Of a DNA stretch of 64,000 nucleotides, positions 1 through 7,275 are shown in pieces. The notes below the pieces were generated by a model, which saw only the letters and a program-made list of their open reading frames with translations, made no database searches and was not told the DNA's origin. Position 1 is the first letter of the stretch. Each line of letters opens with the position of its first letter. The translations under genes and the position numbers were made by a program. This stretch comes from an uncultured Alistipes sp. GTDB lineage: Bacteria > Bacteroidota > Bacteroidia > Bacteroidales > Rikenellaceae. The stretch is from positions 3,111 to 67,110 of the forward strand of contig CAUHCL010000001.1 of NCBI GenBank assembly GCA_959604655.1. Reading direction: 5' to 3'.

Positions 1-848
1 ATGCGGTGATGGATGTGCGGAGCGTCTTTGCCGAGGAAATAGTGGATTATTTCGTTGGCAGTTACTTGTCGGGGCGTACGCCGTCGCCGTGCGTGAGGTG
101 CAATCCGCTTATAAAGTGGCGCTTTCTGATAGAGGAAGCCGATCGGCGGGGCGTGCGGTTCGTGGCCACGGGCCATTACTTCAATATAGTCGAATACAAC
201 GGCCGATTCTACGTGTCGCGGGCCGATGATCGGACCAAGGACCAGTCCTATTATCTGTGGGGATTGTCGCAGGCAGTGCTTGCGCGGGCGCTGACGCCGA
301 TGGGGCATGTGATGAAAAGCGACATAAGGGCGGCGTTCGTCGACAAGCGCGAGAGCATGGGGCTGTGTTTTCTGCAAGGCAGCGGCTGCCGCGAGTTCAT
401 CGAACGGCACTGCCCTGCCGCCTCGTGCAGGGGCGATATCGTCGACGTGCAGGGGCGCGTGGTCGGGAAGCACGACGGTACGGCATTCTATACCATAGGT
501 CAGAAACGCGGCCTGGAGGGCGTGGCTGGACGGCCCGTGGTGGCCATCGACGCCGAGCGTAACAGGCTGGTGGTAGGCGATGACGCGGATTTATATTATC
601 GGATACTTGAAGTAGGCAGCTGCAACATCGTTTACGAAGATGAGTTCATGACGGCTGCCGACATAGAGGTAGTCATTCGCGGCGTGGGACGTAATCCTGA
701 GGGGTATATGCTTGGGGCGGAACGAATTGCGGGCGGTTACCGCATACGGCTCGACGGCGCCGCATGGGCACCCGCCGCGGGACAGCCCGCGGTGTTCTAT
801 CGCGGCGACCGCGTGATAGGCGGCGGGATCGTGGAGAGGTATTATTAG
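1..848 (+). CDS. mnmA: tRNA-specific 2-thiouridylase MnmA, C-terminal part (5' end outside window)
   Basis: MnmA activates U34 of Glu, Gln and Lys tRNAs with ATP and inserts sulfur, giving 2-thiouridine for accurate decoding. The reading frame is open from the window edge, so the N-terminal ATP-pyrophosphatase half with its PP-loop is not visible. What remains contains the first catalytic cysteine region PCVRCN (about bases 87-104), the motif ATGHY, the KDQSYYLWGL segment, and the second catalytic cysteine in GLCFLQG (about base 361-381), followed by the C-terminal beta-barrel. The stop is TAG at 846-848. About 280 residues are seen of a family normally near 360. Family call is firm; the true start cannot be given. 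Confidence 0.95.
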   Translation, partial: AVMDVRSVFAEEIVDYFVGSYLSGRTPSPCVRCNPLIKWRFLIEEADRRGVRFVATGHYFNIVEYNGRFYVSRADDRTKDQSYYLWGLSQAVLARALTPMGHVMKSDIRAAFVDKRESMGLCFLQGSGCREFIERHCPAASCRGDIVDVQGRVVGKHDGTAFYTIGQKRGLEGVAGRPVVAIDAERNRLVVGDDADLYYRILEVGSCNIVYEDEFMTAADIEVVIRGVGRNPEGYMLGAERIAGGYRIRLDGAAWAPAAGQPAVFYRGDRVIGGGIVERYY

Positions 849-857
849 GGCGGCGGC

Positions 858-891
858 GGGCGGCAAAATGCAGGCGGACCTGCTGTCGCCC
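858..891 (+). terminator. possible terminator hairpin after mnmA
   Basis: GGGCG at 858 can pair with CGCCC near 887-891 around an inner GCAGG/CCTGC hairpin. It follows the mnmA stop by 10 nt. There is no clean T-run, so this is a weak call. Confidence 0.3.
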
Positions 892-1425
892 TCGCTTGTT
901 CGTAATCTTTATGTAGCCCGAAATAAATTCGTTGATTACAAATCAAATTAGAGAAATTAATTATGAAAAGGCAAAGGATAGGCAGTTGGTAAGCCACCCA
1001 CTTCGGTTGTCACTTACTCAAATAACTCAAGACAGATATCGGGATAATTTTTCGAACAGCGGGAAACTCATAAATACCCATTCGGAGTCAATCTGAATAT
1101 AATTGAAATAGGGGCCCTTTTTTGTATTGAACGGCTTTCGTGGCAGGTATTATGGGGTCGGTGCTCACGAATATTAGCAGTATTGCATTTAGCTTGCGGT
1201 GACCATCGTTCTGATGACCTCGCTTCTGATTGCCATGATGCTCATGCCGTTCATGCAATTCCGTTTGTCTGCAAATAGGTCGAAATCGGGAGGACGGAAG
1301 GCAAGAAAAAGCTTTCGTTTCATGATCTGTTGCAATCGGGTGACTGTGCGCCGGCGGCCTGCTTCCGTCATCCATGCGCTACGGAGGCGGAATGGACGTT
1401 TTTCGTGTCTACTTTTATACAAACT

Positions 1426-1457
1426 ATGTAACAGTCCGTTTTTACAGACTGTTACAT
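1426..1457. terminator. perfect 11-bp inverted repeat, terminator-like
   Basis: ATGTAACAGTC (1426-1436) pairs with GACTGTTACAT (1447-1457) around a 10-nt loop containing TTTTT. It lies 140 nt past the 3' end of the minus-strand fimbrillin gene, so it could terminate that operon or be a relic palindrome. Confidence 0.4.
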
Positions 1458-1596
1458 TGAATCGGAGGTGTTCGCACCCGCGCCTCTCGTTTTTACCGAA
1501 ACCCTATTTCATTCTCCGTTAAGGTGTTTCGGGGAGGGCCTATCCGAGTTTCTGCCTGCCGAAGATGCAAATCGGGCCCCGACATATGTCGGACCT

Positions 1597-2553
1597 TTAT
1601 AACGGGACGTTGACGTTGCCGCCTGTTCCTGAAATCCAGTCGGTGATGCTCGGATTCGAAATAGTGATCGCCGTACGGGTCACGTTGACGGCGTAGGTGT
1701 ATTTGGTCGCAGGCGCGAAAGTCGTGGTCCCGATCGCCGTGGCGGGCACGCTGACCGCCGTTCCCGCTTCACTCAGGTTGACGGCGAGGGTGGGCGACGT
1801 ATAGGTACCCGGCAAGATCAGCAGGTAGAGCTTGGCGGGGGTGGCAGACAGGGTCGGAGGTGTGACGGGCGTCGCCGTGACGGTGTTGGCCGTGGTTCCT
1901 GCGGTGATCGCGCCCGTGGCCAGGTTGATGGTCGAAGTCGTGGCGTCGCTCGTAATCAACGCTCCGCCCGACGATACCGCGGTGATGAAATTGGTCAGCG
2001 TCGTGTTGGCTGCAAAACCCGTGACGGAGATATCGAACTCGATCAGGGTCAGGGCATGGGTGAAGACGAGCGAGACCGAGTAGGGAGCCGATGCGGGACG
2101 TGTGACGCCCGTGGTCCATGCGTTGTTCGAGATCAGGAAATCCTTCGTCGGATCGATCGTGCCTGTCTGTCCGACCAGCGAAGGCAGTTTGACGGCCGTG
2201 TAAGTCGTATTTGCAGCGGCATAAGGCGCATAACCGAGGAATTTGTGGGCTGTGGTGCCGTCGGTCCAGTACAGATTGGTGGAGGTGGTCCATGCCGTAC
2301 CGTTGTAGGAATACTGCACATTGGCGGGAGGATTGCCCGTGGGGCGGTCGACATAGACTCCGATGGCGTCGCCCGAGATCCAGGAAGCGGTGCTCCCCGA
2401 ATAGGCGGTACGTGTGGCCATGTCCTCGGAAACGATCGAAGGAGAGATCCGTATCACGTTATCGGTCTGTTCCGAATCCCGAGGGCATACGTCGTCTTTG
2501 TCGCAGGCCGCCCATCCGAAGGCCACGCAAGCGAGTAGAATAATTTTTTTCAT
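1597..2553 (-). CDS. fimbrillin-family lipoprotein
   Basis: Surface lipoprotein of 318 aa resembling the fimbrillin/Mfa-like pilus subunits and tip proteins of Bacteroidales. Seen: a short hydrophobic N-terminus with a lipobox-like FGWAAC, so Cys16 is the probable lipidation site; the early segment ATRTAYSGSTASWISGDA, which matches the pattern '..TRT....W..GD.IGV' common at the start of fimbrillin-like proteins; a Thr/Ser/Ala-rich beta-strand body; and LYLLILPGTY then KYTYAVNVT at the end, typical of the C-terminal half. It follows the similar gene at 2583-3557 by 29 nt, so the pair is probably one operon. Exact role (shaft, tip, anchor) cannot be told from sequence. Confidence 0.75.
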   Translation of the reverse strand: MKKIILLACVAFGWAACDKDDVCPRDSEQTDNVIRISPSIVSEDMATRTAYSGSTASWISGDAIGVYVDRPTGNPPANVQYSYNGTAWTTSTNLYWTDGTTAHKFLGYAPYAAANTTYTAVKLPSLVGQTGTIDPTKDFLISNNAWTTGVTRPASAPYSVSLVFTHALTLIEFDISVTGFAANTTLTNFITAVSSGGALITSDATTSTINLATGAITAGTTANTVTATPVTPPTLSATPAKLYLLILPGTYTSPTLAVNLSEAGTAVSVPATAIGTTTFAPATKYTYAVNVTRTAITISNPSITDWISGTGGNVNVPL

Positions 2554-2582
2554 AATGGCTTGAATTTGGTTTATTGAATTAT

Positions 2583-3557
2583 TTACAGTATATCGATCAG
2601 ACCGTTGCCGATCTGCACGCTGAAAGAATACATGTATCCTGGACGGAAATTGGTTACATTGAGCGGCATCACCGCGGTCTGCTGGTTGCCTCCCAGCAGC
2701 GAGGTGACCTGCACCTGAACCGACGGGTTCAGCAGACCCGTCCCCGTATATTGGCCCGGCAGTACGAGCGCATAAACGGTGATCGGAATACTGCCGAGCA
2801 GCCCCGTCGAAGCGATCGGTCGGGTGACCGCCCGTGAAAAATTGGCCGCCGTATTATTGGCCGTCGTAACCGACAGCGAACGTGCGACGAGGTCGTAACC
2901 CACCGTGGAAACCGTGTTTACCGTATTGAACATTCCGTACGGCTTATCGGGACTCACGGTCGTGTTGCCGCCACGGAGCGTCATAGATTTAAGGGTGTAG
3001 GTAGAAAGCAGCGAGGTGGAGATCGTAAATTTAAGCAGGCTGAAAGCGTGGGAGAACGCCGCGGAACCGATAAACGCCACGGCGTTGCCGCCCGTACCGC
3101 GCACCTGCGTTTTGGGGCCTGCGACGAGCATGTCGGCATTCACGTCGGGCACAGACCCGAACGTCTGGTTGGCCAGTATCGGTATCGAGACCACATTGCC
3201 GTTATTGGCGGCATTGTACGGATAATAGGCATAAAAGGTATGCGTGGCCGTGGAGTTGAACCAGTACATGGTCGTGGCAGCAGGAGTGGTCCACGTCATC
3301 GAGGAACCGCTGCCCGAGGCGGTGTAGGGCACGTTGCTGCGCTGCGTCAGCGTTTCCGACACCCCGATCCTATCCCCTGCGATGAACGAGGCCGTGGCGC
3401 CGTTCATCGACGTTCGGGTCAAGGAGTCGGTATCGTCGTCATGAGGCATCTGCGCCTGAATTACGACACGCTCCGCCCCCTGAAGTCGGAGATCATCTTC
3501 TTTGGAACACCCCATCGAACCGATCGTAAGACAAATTGCAAAAACCGACTTATTCAT
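2583..3557 (-). CDS. fimbrillin-family lipoprotein, upstream paralogue
   Basis: A 324-aa protein with the same architecture as the next gene: signal peptide with lipobox IGSMGC (Cys17), then SLTRTSMNGATASFIAGDR with IGV, a Thr/Asn-rich body, YALVLPGQY and GYMYSFSVQIG near the end. Shared motif order suggests the two arose by duplication and then diverged strongly. They likely form an operon reading 3557 to 1597. Bacteroidales fimbrillin-type proteins are exported as lipoproteins and many are processed at the surface by an Arg-specific protease; no such protease and no anchor gene is seen here. Promoter not identified with confidence. Confidence 0.72.
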   Translation of the reverse strand: MNKSVFAICLTIGSMGCSKEDDLRLQGAERVVIQAQMPHDDDTDSLTRTSMNGATASFIAGDRIGVSETLTQRSNVPYTASGSGSSMTWTTPAATTMYWFNSTATHTFYAYYPYNAANNGNVVSIPILANQTFGSVPDVNADMLVAGPKTQVRGTGGNAVAFIGSAAFSHAFSLLKFTISTSLLSTYTLKSMTLRGGNTTVSPDKPYGMFNTVNTVSTVGYDLVARSLSVTTANNTAANFSRAVTRPIASTGLLGSIPITVYALVLPGQYTGTGLLNPSVQVQVTSLLGGNQQTAVMPLNVTNFRPGYMYSFSVQIGNGLIDIL

Positions 3558-4024
3558 AGTCGCATAGTGTTATTTACATACGATCAATACATAAATTTTG
3601 CCGAAGTTCGTGCAATACATTTCGACCCACGATTTTTTACGGCGGCATCGTTGGGTCGGTTATGTATCGCTTTTGATAGTGTCGGTTCCTGCTCTTCCGA
3701 CAACCGCCCGTTTGCGATGCCGGTCCTCACTTGCGTTCGGTGGCATGACGCAGTATGTTGCAGTCCGCAGGTTGCGATCCGAAAACATTTCATCAATGCA
3801 CATGCGGCAGCCTCACCCGCGACAGAAGCGATTTCGGATAAAGGGCGGCCGCAGCGACGGAGCGAAAAGAATCGGAAATCTTTTGATTGCTTCAAAAGTG
3901 CCGTAGGCATCCGATTCAGCGAAGGCGCTGTGGCCGACCCCGAAATCGTTTCACCGCGGCGGTTTTTCGGTTACCTTTTGTTCACACAAAAGGTAACGTA
4001 AGAAAAATCATTAAGAGAAATATT
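3558..4024. other. intergenic stretch without convincing gene
   Basis: Roughly 470 bp between divergent genes. Overlapping frames on both strands exist (3584-3910 minus, 3598-3906 plus) but the peptides are rich in Cys, Arg and Ser and show no domain. The one clear structure is the inverted repeat at 3970-3997. Confidence 0.5.
3970..3997. repeat. perfect 12-bp inverted repeat with 4-nt loop
   Basis: GTTACCTTTTGT (3970-3981) and ACAAAAGGTAAC (3986-3997) form a perfect stem around TCAC. It is 28 nt upstream of the repeat-family copy at 4025. It is not adjacent to a gene end on either strand, so its role is unknown. Confidence 0.6.
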
Positions 4025-4107
4025 GCGGCTTTTTGAGCCGCGCAGTTCGCCGCCGCCCCATTGCGGCGGACTGCTGTCGCACTCCGACCGCCGTCGGCGA
4101 ACAGCAG
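4025..4107 (+). repeat. intergenic palindromic repeat, copy H (chimeric type)
   Basis: Starts with the hairpin GCGGCT-TTTTG-AGCCGC, the kind that begins the type II copies at 27419 and 46883, but continues with the type I body: AGTTCGCCGCCGCCCC, GCGGCGGACTGC, and a terminal CGTCGGCGAACAG. It lies about 60 nt upstream of the yqaA promoter. It links the two repeat types into one superfamily. Confidence 0.75.
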
Positions 4108-4169
4108 GATTATTTCACACGCGCTCGGCAAAACCGCAAATAAATTTGCTTTTGCACTCGGCTTATTCG

Positions 4170-4177
4170 TATCTTTG
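4170..4177 (+). promoter_or_regulatory. -7 promoter box for yqaA-aroE
   Basis: TATCTTTG matches the Bacteroidota consensus TAnnTTTG and lies 28 nt before the yqaA ATG. A TTTG at 4151-4154 is only 15 nt upstream, closer than usual for a -33 box. Confidence 0.7.
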
Positions 4178-4205
4178 TGCCACAATAACAAAACGTAATC
4201 GAAAG

Positions 4206-4814
4206 ATGAATTGGGTAAAACGTTTGTATGACTGGATGCTCTCGTGGGGTAATTCGCGCTGGGGCGCATTGGCGCTGTTCTGTTTCGCGTTCGCGGAGTC
4301 GAGTTTCTTTCCCATACCGCCCGATGTGCTGCTTATAGCGTTGTGTCTGGGCGTTACGGCGCGCTCGTTCCGTTATGCGGCCATATGCCTTGCGGGTTCT
4401 ATTGTAGGTGCCATGGCGGGATATGCGCTCGGATTCTTTCTGTGGCAGAACACCGCGGGCGAATACACGGCCCTCGCCCAGTTCTTTTTCAATCACGTGT
4501 TCTCGATGGAGAGCTTCCTGAAGGTGGGCGCGCTCTATGACCGATACAATTTCTGGATAGTCTTCACGGCGGGGTTCACTCCCCTGCCCTATAAGCTGTT
4601 CACCATAACGGGCGGGCTGTTCCACATAAATTTCACGATGTTCCTGCTGGCGTCGGTTGTGTCGCGCGGAATGCGTTTCTTCGTCATAGCATGGTTGATA
4701 TGGCGGTTCGGAGCTCCGATCAAACGGTTCATCGACAAGTATTTCAATCTGCTGGCCATAGCGTTCACGGTGTTGCTCATCGGGTCGTTCGTGCTGGTGG
4801 CCAAACTGTTATAG
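4206..4814 (+). CDS. YqaA-family (DedA/VTT-type) membrane protein
   Basis: Inner-membrane protein of 202 aa of the VTT (SNARE-associated/DedA) superfamily. These proteins are thought to move or scramble phospholipid-type substrates; the role of the YqaA branch is not well defined. Seen: several hydrophobic segments (about residues 17-40, 47-70, 110-130, 140-165, 175-200), the re-entrant-type motif FAFAESSFFPIPPDVLL, and GFTPLPYKLFTITGG, a signature of this branch. I chose ATG 4206 because it follows the -7 box at 4170-4177; the frame is open further upstream only through the repeat element. aroE begins 2 nt after the stop, so the two are cotranscribed. Confidence 0.85.
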   Translation: MNWVKRLYDWMLSWGNSRWGALALFCFAFAESSFFPIPPDVLLIALCLGVTARSFRYAAICLAGSIVGAMAGYALGFFLWQNTAGEYTALAQFFFNHVFSMESFLKVGALYDRYNFWIVFTAGFTPLPYKLFTITGGLFHINFTMFLLASVVSRGMRFFVIAWLIWRFGAPIKRFIDKYFNLLAIAFTVLLIGSFVLVAKLL

Positions 4815-4816
4815 TC

Positions 4817-5557
4817 ATGAGGCGATTCGGACTCATAGGCCGCACGCTGGGCCATTCTTTTTCGGCGAAGTATTTCACGGAGAAATTCGAACGCGAGGGG
4901 CTGGCCGCAGAGTGCTCGTACGGACTTTTCGAACTGCCCGACATCGCGTGCGTCGAGGATCTTATCGCCTCGACTCCCGATCTGGCGGGTTTCAACGTGA
5001 CCATACCTTACAAACGCGAGGTCATACCCTATCTGGATTCGCTGAGCGATGAGGCGCGGAACATAGGCGCTGTTAACTGCGTGAAGATCATGCCCGACGG
5101 GAAACGCGCGGGTTACAACACCGATGTGGACGGCATCCGACTGTCGCTCGACAAGCTGTTGGGCGGCGCGGAGGTCGATGCGGCTCTGGTGCTCGGCACG
5201 GGCGGTGCGGCGCAGGCGGTGCAATATGTGCTCGCGGAGCGCGACATACCGTTCACCATCGTGTCGCGCGACAGGGCGAAGGGCAACATGTCGTACGACG
5301 ACCTGTCGCAGGAGACGGTGGCGGACCATCATCTGATAATAAACGCCTCGCCCGTGGGGATGTATCCGCATGTCGGGGAGGCGCCGAATATCCCCTATGA
5401 CGGCCTGACCGACCGTCACTACATGTTCGATCTGGTATACAACCCGCCCCTCACGCGTTTTCTCGAATCGGGCGCGCGGCGCGGTGCGCATACCATTTCG
5501 GGGCTGGATATGCTCTACGCCCAGGCCGAGGCGGCGTGGGCGGTGTGGAACGAATAA
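4817..5557 (+). CDS. aroE: shikimate dehydrogenase
   Basis: Reduces 3-dehydroshikimate to shikimate with NADPH in chorismate and aromatic amino-acid synthesis. The 246-aa protein has the substrate-binding motif LGHSFSAKYF near the N-terminus, NVTIPYK with the catalytic lysine (about residue 67), the Asn-Thr-Asp segment GYNTDVDG with the catalytic aspartate, and the nucleotide-binding loop GTGGAAQAV. It is a little shorter than the usual 270 aa, as is common in Bacteroidota. The ATG is 2 nt behind the yqaA stop, implying translational coupling. Confidence 0.95.
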   Translation: MRRFGLIGRTLGHSFSAKYFTEKFEREGLAAECSYGLFELPDIACVEDLIASTPDLAGFNVTIPYKREVIPYLDSLSDEARNIGAVNCVKIMPDGKRAGYNTDVDGIRLSLDKLLGGAEVDAALVLGTGGAAQAVQYVLAERDIPFTIVSRDRAKGNMSYDDLSQETVADHHLIINASPVGMYPHVGEAPNIPYDGLTDRHYMFDLVYNPPLTRFLESGARRGAHTISGLDMLYAQAEAAWAVWNE

Positions 5558-5558
5558 G

Positions 5559-5777
5559 CTATTCGTTGGTGTAGGCGTCGAGAACTTCCTCGGCCTTGGC
5601 GCGGTCCTCGTTGCGGATGACCAGCTGCGCGGGCGCGAACCCGATGGGATATACGGCGGCCATGATCTCGTTGCGTATCATGGCGTAGATGCCTGCCCCT
5701 TCGAGCAGCGATTTGTCCCATTCGGCCTCGTTGACCGAGTCGTATTCGCGGATGACGATCAAATTATCCTCTTCCAT
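5559..5777 (-). CDS. DUF2007-type small protein
   Basis: A 72-aa acidic protein, MEEDNLIVIREYDSVNEAEW at its start, matching the DUF2007 ('putative signal transducing protein') family: a ferredoxin-like fold of one beta-alpha-beta unit related to PII-like folds, function unknown. The stop codon is 1 nt from the convergent aroE stop, with no room for a terminator between them, so the two transcripts must overlap. Confidence 0.75.
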   Translation of the reverse strand: MEEDNLIVIREYDSVNEAEWDKSLLEGAGIYAMIRNEIMAAVYPIGFAPAQLVIRNEDRAKAEEVLDAYTNE

Positions 5778-5896
5778 AGTCTTGTCGGTTTTATGGCGCC
5801 CGCCCGAGAAGCGTCTCGGACGATCGCATCATAAAGTTAAGCGTTTTTTGTTGATAACTTGCAATGAGCAAACCAAAATATTCGATATTTTATCCA

Positions 5897-5904
5897 TATA
5901 TTTG
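5897..5904 (+). promoter_or_regulatory. -7 promoter box for the serine hydrolase-dnaE-trxA block
   Basis: TATATTTG matches TAnnTTTG, 51 nt before the chosen ATG at 5956. No convincing box is seen in the 21-nt gap before dnaE, so this may be the main promoter of all three genes. Confidence 0.65.
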
Positions 5905-5955
5905 TAAAAGCGACGCGGCGGGAGTGCTGCGCCGCTTAACTTGCGGAGTGTCAAT

Positions 5956-7254
5956 ATGAAGGGTTTTATCAAAATAATCGTGTCGGCGATCGTCGCGGCG
6001 GTGGCTGCGGGAGGTGTCCTCGCATTCCGCGCGGGCGGCACGGCGGCTGCGGGATTCGATGTCGGGAGGATGGTTCTGGCCGACAGCGTTATCGGGCATG
6101 CCATCTCGGACGGGGTGTTCCCCGGGGCCGTGCTGTGCGTGGTGCGCCGCGCCGCGGACGGCAGGTCGGCGGGCGACATACTCTATCTGAAGGCGTACGG
6201 CAACAGGCAGGTGTGTTCGGCGGCGGATCCCGTGAGCGGCGAGCCGCAGGGCGATACGATACCAATGACGACCGACGCCGTGTTCGACCTCGCGTCGTTG
6301 AGCAAGTGCGTGGGCACTACCCTCGCGTTCATGCGTCTGGTGGAGGACGGCAAGGTGAGACTTACGGACGATGCGGCGCTTTATATACCCGATTTCAAGC
6401 CGTGGAGCGACAAGGCGGGTGCGAAGAAGGCCATCACGGTGAAACATCTGCTGACCCATACTTCGGGGCTGCCCGCGGGAATATATGTGCCGACGTTCGT
6501 GTCGCGATACGAGAAGCGCGGCGACATAGAGAAGATGAATTTGCGCGATTCGCTCGCGGGGTACATCGCCCGCGATGCCGCGCGACTGTCGCGTCCGGGC
6601 GATGAGTTGCGTTACAGCTGCCTGAACTTCATAGCGTTGCAGGCCATAATAGAACGCGTCACGGGCGAGCGCATGGACCGTTATGCCGACCGCGAGATAT
6701 TCCGCCCGCTGGGGCTCGAAAATACGTGGTACAACGCCCTCGACGATGCCGAGCGGCCTTTCGCGGCCGACACTCCCGTCGTGCCGACCACGATTGCGGA
6801 CGGCAAGGTGCTGTGCGGGGAGGTGCACGACCCCACCGCCCGCATAGTGAACCGAGGCGTGTCGGGGAATGCGGGACTCTTCTCCACGGCCGAGGATCTG
6901 GCCGTCGTGGCGTCGATGCTCATGAACGGCGGGGCGATAGACTATCCCGAGCAGGGGCGGCACGTGCGCGTGCTGTCGCGGCGGGCCGTGGATACCTTTT
7001 TCCGCATCCCGTCGGGATTCGAACCCTTCGGCCGCGCATTGGGATGGGATACGGGTTCCTCGACGGAGGGCGATCTCTTTACCGAGGGCCGCACCGTGAA
7101 CCATACGGGATATACGGGCACGTCGATGATGATGGATCTCGACGAAGGCGTGGCCGTGATTTTGCTTACCAACCGCGTGCATCCGTTCGACAAGGGGAGC
7201 GTTGCGCGCACGAGAGCCGTGATAGCCAACATAGTGGCGTCGGCTTTGGATTGA
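5956..7254 (+). CDS. secreted serine hydrolase, beta-lactamase/class C PBP fold
   Basis: Enzyme of the serine beta-lactamase-like (Pfam Beta-lactamase) superfamily, which includes esterases, D-aminopeptidases and DD-peptidases. Counting from ATG 5956 the protein is 432 aa. It has an N-terminal hydrophobic segment (about residues 5-25) acting as a signal peptide or anchor, the nucleophile motif SLSK, the tyrosine motif YSCLN, and a KTG-like HTGYTG near the C-terminus. The upstream in-frame TTG at 5941 is less likely as a start. dnaE starts 21 nt downstream. Substrate cannot be predicted; cell-wall or peptide ester cleavage is plausible. Confidence 0.85.
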   Translation: MKGFIKIIVSAIVAAVAAGGVLAFRAGGTAAAGFDVGRMVLADSVIGHAISDGVFPGAVLCVVRRAADGRSAGDILYLKAYGNRQVCSAADPVSGEPQGDTIPMTTDAVFDLASLSKCVGTTLAFMRLVEDGKVRLTDDAALYIPDFKPWSDKAGAKKAITVKHLLTHTSGLPAGIYVPTFVSRYEKRGDIEKMNLRDSLAGYIARDAARLSRPGDELRYSCLNFIALQAIIERVTGERMDRYADREIFRPLGLENTWYNALDDAERPFAADTPVVPTTIADGKVLCGEVHDPTARIVNRGVSGNAGLFSTAEDLAVVASMLMNGGAIDYPEQGRHVRVLSRRAVDTFFRIPSGFEPFGRALGWDTGSSTEGDLFTEGRTVNHTGYTGTSMMMDLDEGVAVILLTNRVHPFDKGSVARTRAVIANIVASALD

Positions 7255-7275
7255 TAACGGATAATTATTTGATAT

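Larger units (their letters stand above)
849..1596. other. 748-bp gene-poor stretch, no recognisable gene
   Basis: Between mnmA and the convergent fimbrillin gene I find no frame with a recognisable domain. The stretch is more AT-rich than its neighbours, especially 900-1130. Short frames (for example plus-strand 1199-1522) give low-complexity Arg/Ser-rich peptides without family resemblance. It may hold remains of a decayed gene. The only clear structure is an inverted repeat at 1426-1457. Confidence 0.5.

Noticed and set aside
1199..1522. 107-codon plus-strand frame as a gene
   Set aside because: Arg/Ser-rich peptide without domain, no promoter box, overlapping frames on the other strand of similar length.
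3584..3910. 108-codon minus-strand frame as a gene
   Set aside because: Cys/Arg-rich, equally long overlapping plus-strand frame, no family resemblance.
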